This document shows positions 45,548-54,657 of a DNA stretch of 64,000 nt, one piece after another. The notes beneath the pieces were generated by a model, which saw nothing but the letters and a program-made list of their open reading frames with translations, was not told where the DNA came from and did no database searches. Origin of the DNA: Solidesulfovibrio sp. (lineage in GTDB: Bacteria; Desulfobacterota; Desulfovibrionia; Desulfovibrionales; Desulfovibrionaceae); assembly GCF_038562415.1 (NCBI RefSeq), contig NZ_JBCFBA010000002.1, forward strand, positions 1 through 64,000, in the 5' to 3' direction. Position 1 is the stretch's first letter, and each line of letters starts with the position of its first letter. The translations under genes were made by a program, and so were the position numbers.

Positions 45548-47920
45548 TCATCGGTCGATGTCCGGGAGGATGTAGTCGTAGGAGGCGAGCACGGCCACGA
45601 AATCGGCGATGCGAAGCCCCTTGGCGATGACCGGCAGGGCCTGGATGTTGGCGAAGCCCGGCGTGCGGATGCGCAGCCTGTAGGCGTGGCAGCCGCCGTC
45701 GGAAACGAGGTGGTAGCCCTGCTCGCCGCGCGGCGCTTCCGTGGCGGCGTAGGCCTGGCCGGCCGGAAGCCGTGGGCCGCGCGTCACGTTCACGAAATGG
45801 TGGATCAGGCTTTCGATGTCGCGCAGGGCTTCATTTTTTTGCGGCAGGCTGTAGCGCACGTCCTCGGACAGGTGGCGCCCGCCGGGCATCCTGGCCGCCG
45901 CCTGTTCGATGAGGCGCAGGCTCTGGGCCATTTCTTCCATGCGCACGAGGTAGCGGGCGTAGCAGTCGCCGCCTTCCCCGGTCGGCACGTCGAAATCGAA
46001 ATCGGCGTAGGCGCCGTAGGGCAGGGCCTTGCGCCGGTCCCAGGAAACGCCGGCGGCGCGCAGGTTGGGGCCGGTCATCCCCCAATCGACGGCCTCGGCG
46101 GCACTGATGCCGCCCACGCCCCGGGCGCGGGCCTTGACGATGGGGTTTTTGGTCACCCCGGCGTGGTATTCCTTGAGCCGGCCAGGAAAGATCCTGACGA
46201 AGGCGTCGACCATCTCCTTCCAGCCCTCGGGCAGGTCGGCCGCCAGGCCCCCGATGCGCAGCCAGGACGGATGCAGCCGCCCGCCGGTGATCGTCTCGAT
46301 GATGTCGAGGACCATCTCGCGCTCGCGCAGGGCATAGAAGATCGGGCTCATCATGCCCAGGTCCTGCAGGAACGTGCCGAAATACATCAGGTGGTTGGAC
46401 AGCCGGAAAAGCTCGGACAGCATCACCCGGGCGTAGGCGGCGCGCGGCGGCACGGTCACCCCGGCCAGGGTCTCCACGGCCGTGACGTAGGACAGGTTGT
46501 TGGCCACGCCCGACAGGTAGTCCACCCGGTCGGTGTAGGGGATGAACTGGTGCCAGGTCTGGCGCTCGCCGATTTTCTCCACGCCCCGGTGGTGGTAGCC
46601 GATGTCGAGCCCCAGCGCCTGGATGCGTTCGCCGCGAAGGGACAGCGCATAGCGCAGGATGCCGTGGGTGGCGTAGTGGTGGGGGCCGAAATTGAGCACG
46701 GCCTCGCCGGCGTCGGCGTCCTGGCCCAGAAGCTCCCGGGCGTCCACGGGTTCCAGGCGCCTGGCCTCCTCCTCGGTGAAGGGCGGCATGTTGGTGGCCC
46801 GGCCCTCGTAGTCCTTGCGCAGGGGATGGCCGATCCAGTCGCGGTGGGTCAGAAGCCGTCGGGGGTCGGGGTGACCGGCAAAGGTCAGGCCGAACATCTC
46901 GGCTGCCTCGCGTTCGTACCAGTTGGCGCAGGGCCACACGCCCGTGGCCGTGGCGATGGCGGCGTCGCGCGTCGGCAGGGGGCAGGTCAGGCGCAGAAGT
47001 CCAGGCGTGGAAAGCGAGGTCAGGGTGTAGACCACCGTGGCCTCGTGGCCGGGCGGGTTCCGTCGGGCCGTTTCGTCGATGGCCGTCAGGTCCTCCAGGC
47101 GCTCGAAGCGGGTGGGGGAAGCGTGCTTGAGGTGGGCCAGGACCTCGACGATGCGCGCCGGGGCGACGGTGTAGGTCGGCATGTCCTGGCTGCCCGGCGC
47201 CAGGGCCACGTCTTCGCCGAAAGTGGCGGCCAGATCGGCGGCCACGGCTTCCTGGTCGGGGCGCAGGCTGATTTGCGGCGCGGGCGGCGTCCACATGGCC
47301 TCGGCCCGGGAGCCGTAAAAGCGCGGCTCCGTGGCCGCCGTGCCGCGGATGGGGATGCCGGCGTAGCCCGGGCCGCGCGTGTCGCGGCATTTGTTCACCC
47401 CGTCGATGAGGTGGTCGCGCCGCCCGCCCTCGCTGCCGCCCGGCAGGTGCAGCACGGGCCGGGTGGGCTTTTCCCCGGCGGCGATCTTTTTTTGCAGGAG
47501 CATGAGCCCCTCGAACAGGGCCTCGGGCCGGGGCGGGCAGCCCGGGATGTAGACGTCCACGGGCAGGATCTGGTCCGAGCCCTGGACCACCGAGTAGACG
47601 TCGTACATGCCGCCGGAGTTGCTGCACGAGCCCATGGAGATGACCCATTTGGGGTCGGCCATCTGCTCGTAGAGCCGCAGCGCCACCGGCGCGACCTTTT
47701 TAAACATCGTGCCCGAGATGATGAGCACGTCGGCCTGGCGCGGCGAGCCGCGAAAGACTTCCGAGCCGAAGCGGGCGATGTCGTAGCGCGGCCCCCAGGC
47801 CGTGGCTTCCTCGACGAAACAGCAGGAAAGCCCGAAGAAAAAGGGCCACAAGCTGTTTTTGCGCGCCCAGTTGATGATAAAATCCGCCGGGGCGAAGGCG
47901 GCGTCCAGGGGGCCGGTCAC
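45548..47920 (-). CDS. nuoBCD: NADH-quinone oxidoreductase subunits B, C and D fused in one chain
   Basis: This is a 790-residue triple fusion. NuoB (about 1-165) binds cluster N2 with Cys33, Cys34, Cys99 and Cys128 ([24 protein letters not shown]). NuoC (about 215-375) has [16 protein letters not shown] and [10 protein letters not shown]. NuoD (about 405-790) has [18 protein letters not shown] and DRVDYLSG, and ends in IDR. The linkers show no stop and no frameshift. NuoC-D fusions are well known; adding NuoB is rarer. The GTG at 47920 overlaps the nuoA stop (GTGA) with GAGGAGGAA upstream. These parts form the quinone-reducing end of the peripheral arm. Confidence 0.95.
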   Translation of the reverse strand: MTGPLDAAFAPADFIINWARKNSLWPFFFGLSCCFVEEATAWGPRYDIARFGSEVFRGSPRQADVLIISGTMFKKVAPVALRLYEQMADPKWVISMGSCSNSGGMYDVYSVVQGSDQILPVDVYIPGCPPRPEALFEGLMLLQKKIAAGEKPTRPVLHLPGGSEGGRRDHLIDGVNKCRDTRGPGYAGIPIRGTAATEPRFYGSRAEAMWTPPAPQISLRPDQEAVAADLAATFGEDVALAPGSQDMPTYTVAPARIVEVLAHLKHASPTRFERLEDLTAIDETARRNPPGHEATVVYTLTSLSTPGLLRLTCPLPTRDAAIATATGVWPCANWYEREAAEMFGLTFAGHPDPRRLLTHRDWIGHPLRKDYEGRATNMPPFTEEEARRLEPVDARELLGQDADAGEAVLNFGPHHYATHGILRYALSLRGERIQALGLDIGYHHRGVEKIGERQTWHQFIPYTDRVDYLSGVANNLSYVTAVETLAGVTVPPRAAYARVMLSELFRLSNHLMYFGTFLQDLGMMSPIFYALREREMVLDIIETITGGRLHPSWLRIGGLAADLPEGWKEMVDAFVRIFPGRLKEYHAGVTKNPIVKARARGVGGISAAEAVDWGMTGPNLRAAGVSWDRRKALPYGAYADFDFDVPTGEGGDCYARYLVRMEEMAQSLRLIEQAAARMPGGRHLSEDVRYSLPQKNEALRDIESLIHHFVNVTRGPRLPAGQAYAATEAPRGEQGYHLVSDGGCHAYRLRIRTPGFANIQALPVIAKGLRIADFVAVLASYDYILPDIDR

Positions 47921-48336
47921 AGCCCTTCCTCCTCGTTCCAGTCCAGGCCGCCTTTTTTCCAGATGTAGGCCAGCCCCAGGCCCAGGACGATGATGAAAAC
48001 GGCCATGCGGGCGTAACCGGGCAGCCCGAGTTGGGGCCAGGCCACGGCGTAGGCCACGAGGTAGGCGGTTTCCACGTCGAAGATGAGGAAAAAGACGGCC
48101 ATGAGGAAAAAGGGCACCGGGTAGCGGAACCGGCCTTGGCCCGTGGGCAGGATGCCGCATTCGTAGGGGCGCTGTTTTTCGGGGCTGGGGCGGCGGCGGA
48201 CCAGGAAGCCGGACAGGAAGAGAATGAGGGCCAATATGGCCAGGACGACGGCGAAAAAGGCCACGAAGCCCAGCGCGCCCGGTTCCCAGGGGGAAAAAGG
48301 GCTGGTCAGGGGGGTGAAGGCGTCTTGGGGCGGCAT
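47917..48336 (-). CDS. nuoA: NADH-quinone oxidoreductase subunit A
   Basis: This is a 139-residue subunit with three membrane helices. The family core is [19 protein letters not shown], containing the loop cysteine that faces the quinone chamber, followed by [17 protein letters not shown] with its acidic residues. The start MPPQDAFTP is preferred over a longer frame because the operon promoter lies at 48400-48427. It is the first gene of the nuo operon. Confidence 0.94.
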   Translation of the reverse strand: MPPQDAFTPLTSPFSPWEPGALGFVAFFAVVLAILALILFLSGFLVRRRPSPEKQRPYECGILPTGQGRFRYPVPFFLMAVFFLIFDVETAYLVAYAVAWPQLGLPGYARMAVFIIVLGLGLAYIWKKGGLDWNEEEGL

Positions 48337-48399
48337 GGGGCCTCGCGTCTGCCGGTGTTTTCCGTTCCCTGTCGGACCTGAGGGAAACGATTGCAAGGG

Positions 48400-48427
48400 A
48401 TCATACCCGCAACGGTTTTTTTTGCAA
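48400..48427 (-). promoter_or_regulatory. sigma-70 promoter of the nuo operon
   Basis: On the minus strand TTGCAA (48422-48427) and TATGAT (48400-48405) are separated by 16 bases; the spacer begins with an A tract. The -10 box matches five of six consensus bases and the -35 box four. It would give a leader of about 57 bases before the nuoA start. No other promoter of similar quality was seen within the operon. Confidence 0.5.
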
Positions 48428-48524
48428 CAGGCGGACGCGTAAAGGAAAAGGATGCGCGGCCATGACCGGAGGCGCCGGTGCCCGTGACGGCATCGGCCAA
48501 CGGTCGGAGGGCGGGACGGGGTGT

Positions 48525-48755
48525 CTAGGCGGCGGGCCGGGCGTTGGTGCCCAGGGCGGCGGGCGCGATGATCAGCGACAGTTCGGGCGGCAGGCAGGCC
48601 TTGGCGGCATGGGGCCGCCGGCAGGCCGGGCAGGCGTAGACGATGAGCCGGTCGCAGCCGGCCTGCCGGGCCGTGGCCACGGTGAAGACCGCGCCGCAGG
48701 CGCAGGTCATGGTGTCCTTTTCCCGGCTCACGCGACGCGGATCGATGTCGTGCAT
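48525..48755 (-). CDS. small cysteine-rich, probably zinc-binding protein
   Basis: This is a 76-residue protein with a CxC (TCAC) and a CPAC pair about 22 residues apart, separated by a further cysteine, as in a zinc ribbon; the tail has one more cysteine. There is no signal peptide. GAGG lies 8 bases before the ATG. It is the last gene on the minus strand after L-2-hydroxyglutarate oxidase, with a gap of 97 bases. I do not recognise a family. Confidence 0.65.
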   Translation of the reverse strand: MHDIDPRRVSREKDTMTCACGAVFTVATARQAGCDRLIVYACPACRRPHAAKACLPPELSLIIAPAALGTNARPAA

Positions 48756-48852
48756 GGTGTCACCTCGCTTTTCGTATCGGGCCGCAGCATGCGCCGGATC
48801 GCGGCGGGCGTGGCGACGAAGGCGAGGCGGTTTCGTGACGTTTCGCGCCCGG

Positions 48853-50052
48853 TCAGGCCCGGGGCAGCCGGTCGGCCAGGTAGGGGGCGATGGCCATGGA
48901 CGAGGTGAAGGCCGGGGAGATGGCCCCGAGCACGTGCAGTTCGCGCGGCCCGGTCTCCAGGACGTAGTCCGAGACCAGGACGTTTTTGCGCGTGTCCACG
49001 AGCTGCGGCCGGATGCCGACCTTGGCCGCCGGCACCACGTCCGCGGGCGAAAGCCCCCGCAGCAGGCGCGAGGCGTCGGCGAAAAAATGCCGGAACTGGT
49101 ACTTGCGCGGCTCGCTGAGCGCCACCGAGCGGAAACCCGGGTTGACGGCGAACAGCACGGCGTCGCGCAGGAGGATGGAGAAGGCTTCGGCGTCGAGGCC
49201 CGAAAGGAGGCCGTAGTTCTCGCGGCCGAAAGCCGGGATGGAGGTGGGGCCGATATAAACCTCGCCCGAGACGCCGCGCGTGAAGTGGACGCCCAGGAAG
49301 GGATTGCGCGGGTCCGGCACGGGGTAGACGTTGCCCCGCACCAGGTGGGCGGCTTGCGGCCGCAGCTTGCGGTACACACCCTTAAACGGCACGAGCTGGT
49401 AGCCCTTGCCCAGGCCGTAGGCCTGGCAGAGCTTGTCGGCGTAGGCCCCGGCCACGTTGACCAGCCGGTCGTAGCTGACCTCGCCGGCCGAGGTGGCCAG
49501 CCTTCCCGGGCCGGCGGGGCCGATGGCCCGGGTGTTCCAGAGGATTTCCGCCCGGCCCGAGGCGGCGACGTCCTGGGCCAGGGCCGTCAGGATGGCCTTG
49601 GGGTCGACCACGGCCGTTTCCGGGGAAAACAGGGCCTGGCCGTGGGTGATGGCCTGGGGTTCGATGTCGGCCAGTTCCTTTTCGTCGACCAGGCGCACCG
49701 TGGCGCCGTTGGCCTGAGCCTTGTCGCGCAGGGCCAAAAGGCCCGGGAGCTCGGACGGGTCGCGGGTGACGATGACCTTGCCGCATTCCGACAGCGGCAA
49801 CCCGCGTTCCCGGCAATAGGCCCGCATGCGCCGGTTGCCGGCCAGGCAGGTTTTGGCCCGCAGGCTTTGCGGGGCGTAGTAGATGCCGGCGTGGAGCACG
49901 CCGCTGTTGCGGCCCGAGGCGTGGCGGCCCGGGCCGGGCTCCTTGTCGCAGACGAGGATGCCGTCCTCGCCCCGGGCGAGCAGTTCGCGGGCCAGGGTCA
50001 GGCCGAGGATGCCGGAGCCGACGATACAGGTGTGGGCATGCATCGAGGCCAT
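48853..50052 (-). CDS. lhgO: L-2-hydroxyglutarate oxidase
   Basis: This is a 399-residue FAD enzyme of the DAO fold. The N-terminal dinucleotide motif is VGSGILGLTLAREL. Family-specific segments are GRNSGVLHAGIYY, GKGYQLVPFKGVYRKL, NPFLGVHFTRGVSGEVYIGP and GAISPAFTSSMAIAPY (each in part). LhgO oxidises L-2-hydroxyglutarate to 2-oxoglutarate and passes electrons to the quinone pool in the membrane, so it removes a by-product of central metabolism. ATG 50052 and ATG 50043 are both possible; neither has a strong ribosome binding site. It follows the glycosyltransferase gene by 37 bases. Confidence 0.92.
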   Translation of the reverse strand: MASMHAHTCIVGSGILGLTLARELLARGEDGILVCDKEPGPGRHASGRNSGVLHAGIYYAPQSLRAKTCLAGNRRMRAYCRERGLPLSECGKVIVTRDPSELPGLLALRDKAQANGATVRLVDEKELADIEPQAITHGQALFSPETAVVDPKAILTALAQDVAASGRAEILWNTRAIGPAGPGRLATSAGEVSYDRLVNVAGAYADKLCQAYGLGKGYQLVPFKGVYRKLRPQAAHLVRGNVYPVPDPRNPFLGVHFTRGVSGEVYIGPTSIPAFGRENYGLLSGLDAEAFSILLRDAVLFAVNPGFRSVALSEPRKYQFRHFFADASRLLRGLSPADVVPAAKVGIRPQLVDTRKNVLVSDYVLETGPRELHVLGAISPAFTSSMAIAPYLADRLPRA

Positions 50053-50089
50053 GTGCGCCGAAGTTTTCCCGGCGTCAAGCCGGGCGGGA

Positions 50090-52030
50090 TCAGGGGAGGA
50101 GCGTGCCGGGCGCTGGCGGCTGCCGGAAAAGGGCCAGCAGCCGGTCGTTGACGGCCGCGCCGTCGCGGCTGGGCGGCAGGCGCCAGCCCCAGCCCGTGGC
50201 CGCGATGCGCTCGCCCACGGCCCCCAGGTCGAAGCCCACGGCGTACAGTCCGGCCCGCCAGGCCTCGGTCAGGGTGTAGCAGTAGGTTTCCGGCCACACG
50301 GACAGGAAAAGCGCCAGGTGGCAGTCGAGCTCCCGGATGACGTCCACGGCCTCGTTTTCCGGGTAGCGCCCCGAGACGAAGGCCTTGCCCGTGGCGAAGA
50401 GCGGAAAATCGTCCTTGGTGAACCCCGCCACCTGGAAGGACAGGGGCAGGCCGCGCCGGTTGGCGTCGCGGGCCATGGCCAAAAGCACGCCGTAGCCCTT
50501 GTGCTCGCCGATGGCGCCGATGACGGCCAGGCGCACGGGCGTGCGCCCGTCCCAGGGCAGGATGGCCGGCGGCGGCGGCGGGGCGAGGGCCGGTTCGGGA
50601 TGGGGGACGGCCTCCACCCGGGCCGTGGGGAAGCAGTGGCGCAGGCGGGCCGCGGCGTCGCGGCTGGGGGCCACGACCCGCGCAGCCGTTTCCAGGATGC
50701 GGCCGGACTGGGCGTAGAGGGCCTCCACGGTCAGGTGCGGCATGTCCGTACCGTTGACATCGGCGCAGCGCTGGCAGGCGGCCCGGTCGGGCTCGCCGCA
50801 GGCCAGCCCCGTGTCGTTTATGCAGTTGATGCTCGGGCAAAACCAGCCGAAGTCGTGGACCCTGGCCTCGTGGGGCACGCCGAGGCGATGCGGCAACGCA
50901 AGGACCTCGGGCGGCAGGTCGAGGAAATGGTGGAAGACGCAGCCGGCCGTGCCCAGCCGCCGCAGGTCGTCCACGAGTCGGGGCAATTCGTCCGGCAGGG
51001 CGTAGACCAGATCGGCCGCAACCTCGGGGTGGTCCACGGTCAGGCGGACCCGGTGATCGGGGTTTTCCCGGTCGGCCGGGGCGAGGCTGGCCGGGGTGAA
51101 GCCGGCGGCCACGAGTTCCCGGGCCTCGTCGGCCAGGCGCCGGGCCGTGCCGCCGTCCTTGGCGTGGCAAAGCCGCACCACCAGGGGCGGCGGGGCCAGC
51201 CGGGCCAGCCGGGCCACGTCGACGTTGCGGCGAAGCGCCGCCACGGGATCGCGGCGCATGAACTCCCGCACGCGCGGCAGATAGCCCGGGTGGCGCGCGG
51301 CCAGCACGGCCAGGTTGCGGGCCAGGGCCGGTTTTCTGCCCTCGCCGAAGGACGCCCCGCCGGCATGGACGGCAAACACGTCGCCGGCCAGCACATGCCG
51401 CCAGCCGCAATGCGCGGCGCGTTGGCAGAAATCGTTCTCCTCGCCGTAGCCCAGGCCGAAGGCCTCGGCATCGAACAGTCCCACATCGGCCAGGCATTCC
51501 CGCCGGATGTACATGCAAAAGCCCACGGCCGTGGGCAGGTCCACGGTTTTCCCGGCGTTTTCGGCGGCGCACAGGGCGTCGAGGGCGGCCGGGGCGATGT
51601 CCGCCGGCAGGGGGTTGTCGGTGTTGGGCACGGGGTAGGAGCAGATGGTGGCGTTGTTGGAAAAGGGCGTGACCGTGCCGATGTCCGGGGCGGCCTGGGC
51701 GGCGGCGGCCAGCCGGTCGAGCCAGCCGTCGAAGACGAGCACGTCGCTGTTGACCAGCACCCGGTCGCGCTCGGGCGAAAGGGTCAATCCCCGGTTGGCC
51801 GTGGCCGGAAACCCCAGATTGCGCCGGTTTTCCAGCAGTTCCAGGCGGCCTTGCCCGGCCAGTTGGCGCAGCGCGGCGGTCAGGTCCGGTTCCGGGGAAC
51901 AGTCGTTTATGACCACGATCCGGTGGGGCGTGCGACAGGTGGCGCCCAGAAGCGACTCCAGGCAGGCCAGGGTCAGGCCCAGGCCCCGGTAGGCCGGAAC
52001 GATGACGTCGACGCGGGGGGCGTTATCCAT
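50090..52030 (-). CDS. two-domain glycosyltransferase (GT2-like + GT4-like)
   Basis: This is a 646-residue protein. The N-terminal domain (about 1-240) is GT-A/GT2-like: VDVIVPAYRGLGLTLACLES, VVINDCS, NRRNLGFPATANRG and NSDVLVFDGWLDRL as the metal-binding region. The C-terminal domain (about 300-646) is GT-B/GT4-like: FHHFLDLPPEVL, VVAPSRDAAARL, VIGAIGEHKGYGVLL and YCYTLTEAWRAGLYAVGFD. Two active centres in one chain suggest that it adds two sugars in sequence. It overlaps the TPR gene by 8 bases and is part of the surface-glycan block. Confidence 0.88.
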   Translation of the reverse strand: MDNAPRVDVIVPAYRGLGLTLACLESLLGATCRTPHRIVVINDCSPEPDLTAALRQLAGQGRLELLENRRNLGFPATANRGLTLSPERDRVLVNSDVLVFDGWLDRLAAAAQAAPDIGTVTPFSNNATICSYPVPNTDNPLPADIAPAALDALCAAENAGKTVDLPTAVGFCMYIRRECLADVGLFDAEAFGLGYGEENDFCQRAAHCGWRHVLAGDVFAVHAGGASFGEGRKPALARNLAVLAARHPGYLPRVREFMRRDPVAALRRNVDVARLARLAPPPLVVRLCHAKDGGTARRLADEARELVAAGFTPASLAPADRENPDHRVRLTVDHPEVAADLVYALPDELPRLVDDLRRLGTAGCVFHHFLDLPPEVLALPHRLGVPHEARVHDFGWFCPSINCINDTGLACGEPDRAACQRCADVNGTDMPHLTVEALYAQSGRILETAARVVAPSRDAAARLRHCFPTARVEAVPHPEPALAPPPPPAILPWDGRTPVRLAVIGAIGEHKGYGVLLAMARDANRRGLPLSFQVAGFTKDDFPLFATGKAFVSGRYPENEAVDVIRELDCHLALFLSVWPETYCYTLTEAWRAGLYAVGFDLGAVGERIAATGWGWRLPPSRDGAAVNDRLLALFRQPPAPGTLLP

Positions 52031-53312
52031 GGGCGGCCTCGTCGGAAGGCGTCGCGGCGGCGGCGGCCTCGAAGCGGGCGACCCGGGCGGCCAGTTCGCT
52101 GCGGGCGAAATCGAGCAGCGCGCCCCGGCAGTCCGGCGGCAGGGGCGGCGGCGCGTCCGGGGTTTCGCCGGCCTGGCGCAGCCAGGCGCACAGCCGGGCC
52201 AGGGCCGGCCCGGCCTCCCGGGGATGGGGGACGAGAACCGGCGAACCGGCCAGGGCCTCCCCCGTGGCCGCGTCGCGGACGTGGACCCGCCGACACGGCT
52301 GGCCGGCCTCGTGAGGCCAGTCCAGGGCGAAGGCGTACCGGCCGTCACCCAGGCCTTTTTCCAGAAGGTCCCCGTCGAAATCGGCGGCCGTGGCGGTCAG
52401 GCGGGGGGCCGTCTCGCCGTAGGCGAACAGGGCGACGCCGTGGCGCCTGCCGGGCCGGGCCGGGTCGAAGCGGTAACCGGCGACGCGGCCGTCGCCGGTT
52501 AGGTGGGCCGCGCCGCGCGCGGGGCCGGCGTCCGGGGCGGTCGGGGCGTCCGGCAGGGAAAGCGGGCTGCCGAAAAGCGGCTCGCCGGTCGCGGCCAGAC
52601 GCGCCTCGACGGTGGCGCCGGGCGCCAGGGAGGCCGGAGGGGCGAGGCGGAAGGCGAACAGCCCGGCCTGGGGGCAAAAGGGGATGTCCGCCGGCACCCG
52701 GGCCACAAGCGCGCCGTCGGCCAGGATATCCACGACCGGCGGTTCGGCCGTCACGGGCCGGGCCAGGCCGACGAGGTCGCCCTGGTCGATGCGGACCAGG
52801 CCAAAGGGCCGCCCCTGGGCGATCCCCCCGAGAACCGTGGCGGCGAGCGTGGCGACCTCGGCCGGGCAGTCCGGGGCGGCCAGGGCGGCCAGGGCCGTGT
52901 CCTTGGCGTCGTGGGGCTGGCCAAGGCGCAGGGCGGCCAGCATCAGGGCGGCCGCGGCGAGTTTTTCGTCGGGGTCCAGGGCCAGGGCGATCCGGGCCCG
53001 GTCCAGGGCCTGCCCATGGCGGCCGGCGTCGGTTTGGGCCATGGCGCACAGGGCCTGGGCGCGGGGACTTTTGGGGGCCAGTCGGGCGGCCCGGGAGGCC
53101 AGCCGCGCCGCCTCGGCCGTGTCCTTGCGGCGGCGGGCGATCTCCTGAAGCAGGACCAGGGCGCGGGCGTGCAGGGCCGGTTCGCCGAGAAGCGGCAGGG
53201 CCAGTTTGCGGGCCTCCTCGGCCTCTCCGGCGGCGGTGAGGGCCGTGGCCGCGTCCAGGGCGGCCAGGGCGGCCGGCGAGGGCGCGGGCGGTGTCGGCTC
53301 AGGTTTGCGCAT
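52023..53312 (-). CDS. TPR protein with two GSP-ended beta modules
   Basis: This is a 429-residue protein. The N-terminal part (about 15-165) is a helical TPR-like array (ALAALDAATALTAAG, LASRAARLAPKSPRAQALCA). Two beta modules follow (about 178-252 and 270-361), ending in TGEPLFGSPLSL and TGEALAGSPVLV; the second contains GLGDGRYAFALDW. The same module closes the formyltransferase at 23.6 kb. It overlaps the GT4 gene by 14 bases and the two-domain transferase gene by 8, so the three are translated together. It may scaffold the glycosyltransferases. No catalytic motif seen. Confidence 0.75.
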   Translation of the reverse strand: MRKPEPTPPAPSPAALAALDAATALTAAGEAEEARKLALPLLGEPALHARALVLLQEIARRRKDTAEAARLASRAARLAPKSPRAQALCAMAQTDAGRHGQALDRARIALALDPDEKLAAAALMLAALRLGQPHDAKDTALAALAAPDCPAEVATLAATVLGGIAQGRPFGLVRIDQGDLVGLARPVTAEPPVVDILADGALVARVPADIPFCPQAGLFAFRLAPPASLAPGATVEARLAATGEPLFGSPLSLPDAPTAPDAGPARGAAHLTGDGRVAGYRFDPARPGRRHGVALFAYGETAPRLTATAADFDGDLLEKGLGDGRYAFALDWPHEAGQPCRRVHVRDAATGEALAGSPVLVPHPREAGPALARLCAWLRQAGETPDAPPPLPPDCRGALLDFARSELAARVARFEAAAAATPSDEAAHG

Positions 53313-54549
53313 CGAAACCTCCGGCCAGGACCCGTTCGGCCAGTCGCAGATGGGCCGGCAGGCAGGTCCGGGCCTTGTCGTAGCGCTCAAGCACGGTTTG
53401 CCGGGCGGCCCGGCGCAGGTGGAACAGGCCGTGGCGATGGGCGAGGACGTCGGCGATGCGATGGGCCAGGGCCTGGTGGTCGAAGAAATCGACGAGGAAG
53501 CCGTTTTGGCCGTCCGCGATGACCTCGCGCACCGGCTCGGTGTCCGAGCCCACCAGCAGGCAGCCGGCGGCCATGGCCTCCAGGGCCGACCAGGACAGCA
53601 CGAAGGGATAGGTCAGGTAGACGTGGCAGGCCGAGACCTGCAACACCTTGAGGTAGTCGGGATAGGGCAGGGTGTCGCAGAAAAAGACCCGGTCCGGATC
53701 GACCGGATACTGTGCCCGGTAGCGGCGGGCGTAGCTTTGGCCGAAGGGCGGGCGCATGCCGTAGCTGACGCCGTCGCGGCCGACGACGAGGACGCGGCAG
53801 TTGGGCCGCAGGCGCAGGAGTTCCGGCAGGGCCCGCATGAAAATGTGAAAGCCCCGGTAGGGTTCGAGGTCCCGGGCGACGTAGGTGACGATCTCGTCGC
53901 CGCAGGCGACATCCACGCCCGGGCCGTTGATGCGCAGGCAGGCCGCCGGGTCCGGGCGCACGATGTCGGTATCCACGCCTTCGTGGATGACCTCGATTTT
54001 CTCCCGCCATTCGGGCGGAAATCCCCGGCGCTGCCAGAAGGTGGGGGAGACGCCCCGGTCGCAGGCGGCCAGGGCATGGAGGTTGGCGGTGTTTTGCAGG
54101 CTGACGATGGGCCAGTGGTAGTCCAGGATGGGGAATTCCGGGTCAAAGGCCGCGTCGCGGCCCCGGGGATCGTAGTAATGCTCGCAGTAGCCGATGAATC
54201 TGGCCCCGGGAAAGACGTCCTTGAGGAACAGGGCCTCGCCCCAGCCGGGGTGGGCGTAGATGAGGTCCGGGCTGATGCCGGCCCGGCGCAGGGCCTTGGC
54301 CGCTTCCATGGCGGCCACGCCGCACCGGATCTGCTCCTCGATGTGCCGGGCGTACTGGTGCAGCCCGTCGGGGCGTTGGCCGCAGCCGGTATAGGCGGCG
54401 TCGATGACGCCGGGGATGGGCGGCCCCTTGGCGGCGTTGCGGATGGCGCACACGCGCGTGCCCGGCCGGCGCAGGAAATACTCGAGCAGACCGCGGAATT
54501 GGCTGGGAAAATCCCTGTGAACGAAAAGGATGGTCAGATCGGGCTGCAT
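53299..54549 (-). CDS. glycosyltransferase family 4
   Basis: This is a 416-residue GT-B enzyme. The N-terminal half has FVHRDFPSQFRGLLEYFL, the C-terminal half has EVIHEGVDTDIVRP, YVARDLEPYRGFHIFMRALPEL, VLVVGRDGVSYG and SWSALEAMAAGCLLVGSDTEPVRE (each in part), which form the nucleotide-sugar site. The opening segment HRDFPSQF is typical of a GT4 subgroup in proteobacterial glycan clusters. It is the first gene of a three-gene unit that follows a terminator. Confidence 0.9.
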   Translation of the reverse strand: MQPDLTILFVHRDFPSQFRGLLEYFLRRPGTRVCAIRNAAKGPPIPGVIDAAYTGCGQRPDGLHQYARHIEEQIRCGVAAMEAAKALRRAGISPDLIYAHPGWGEALFLKDVFPGARFIGYCEHYYDPRGRDAAFDPEFPILDYHWPIVSLQNTANLHALAACDRGVSPTFWQRRGFPPEWREKIEVIHEGVDTDIVRPDPAACLRINGPGVDVACGDEIVTYVARDLEPYRGFHIFMRALPELLRLRPNCRVLVVGRDGVSYGMRPPFGQSYARRYRAQYPVDPDRVFFCDTLPYPDYLKVLQVSACHVYLTYPFVLSWSALEAMAAGCLLVGSDTEPVREVIADGQNGFLVDFFDHQALAHRIADVLAHRHGLFHLRRAARQTVLERYDKARTCLPAHLRLAERVLAGGFDAQT

Positions 54550-54577
54550 GCGATTGGCGCCGGGCTGCGGACATGGC

Positions 54578-54635
54578 CTCGCCGACCGGCCGGGAAGGCG
54601 CGATCCATGTCGCGATTCCCCGGTCGGTCGGCGAG
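54578..54635 (-). terminator. long hairpin after the secretion operon
   Basis: Arms 54578-54594 and 54619-54635 form a 17-bp stem with one G-U pair; the 24-base loop can itself fold weakly. It lies 22 bases after the stop of the repeat protein gene and before the GT4 gene, so it separates the secretion genes from the glycosyltransferase genes. Confidence 0.5.
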
Positions 54636-54657
54636 AGGCCGGCCCGCGACCTGGTGG

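Noticed and set aside
48337-48396. Longer nuoA start at 48396
   Set aside because: It would place the start next to the -10 box of the predicted promoter, so the first 20 residues would not be transcribed with a leader.
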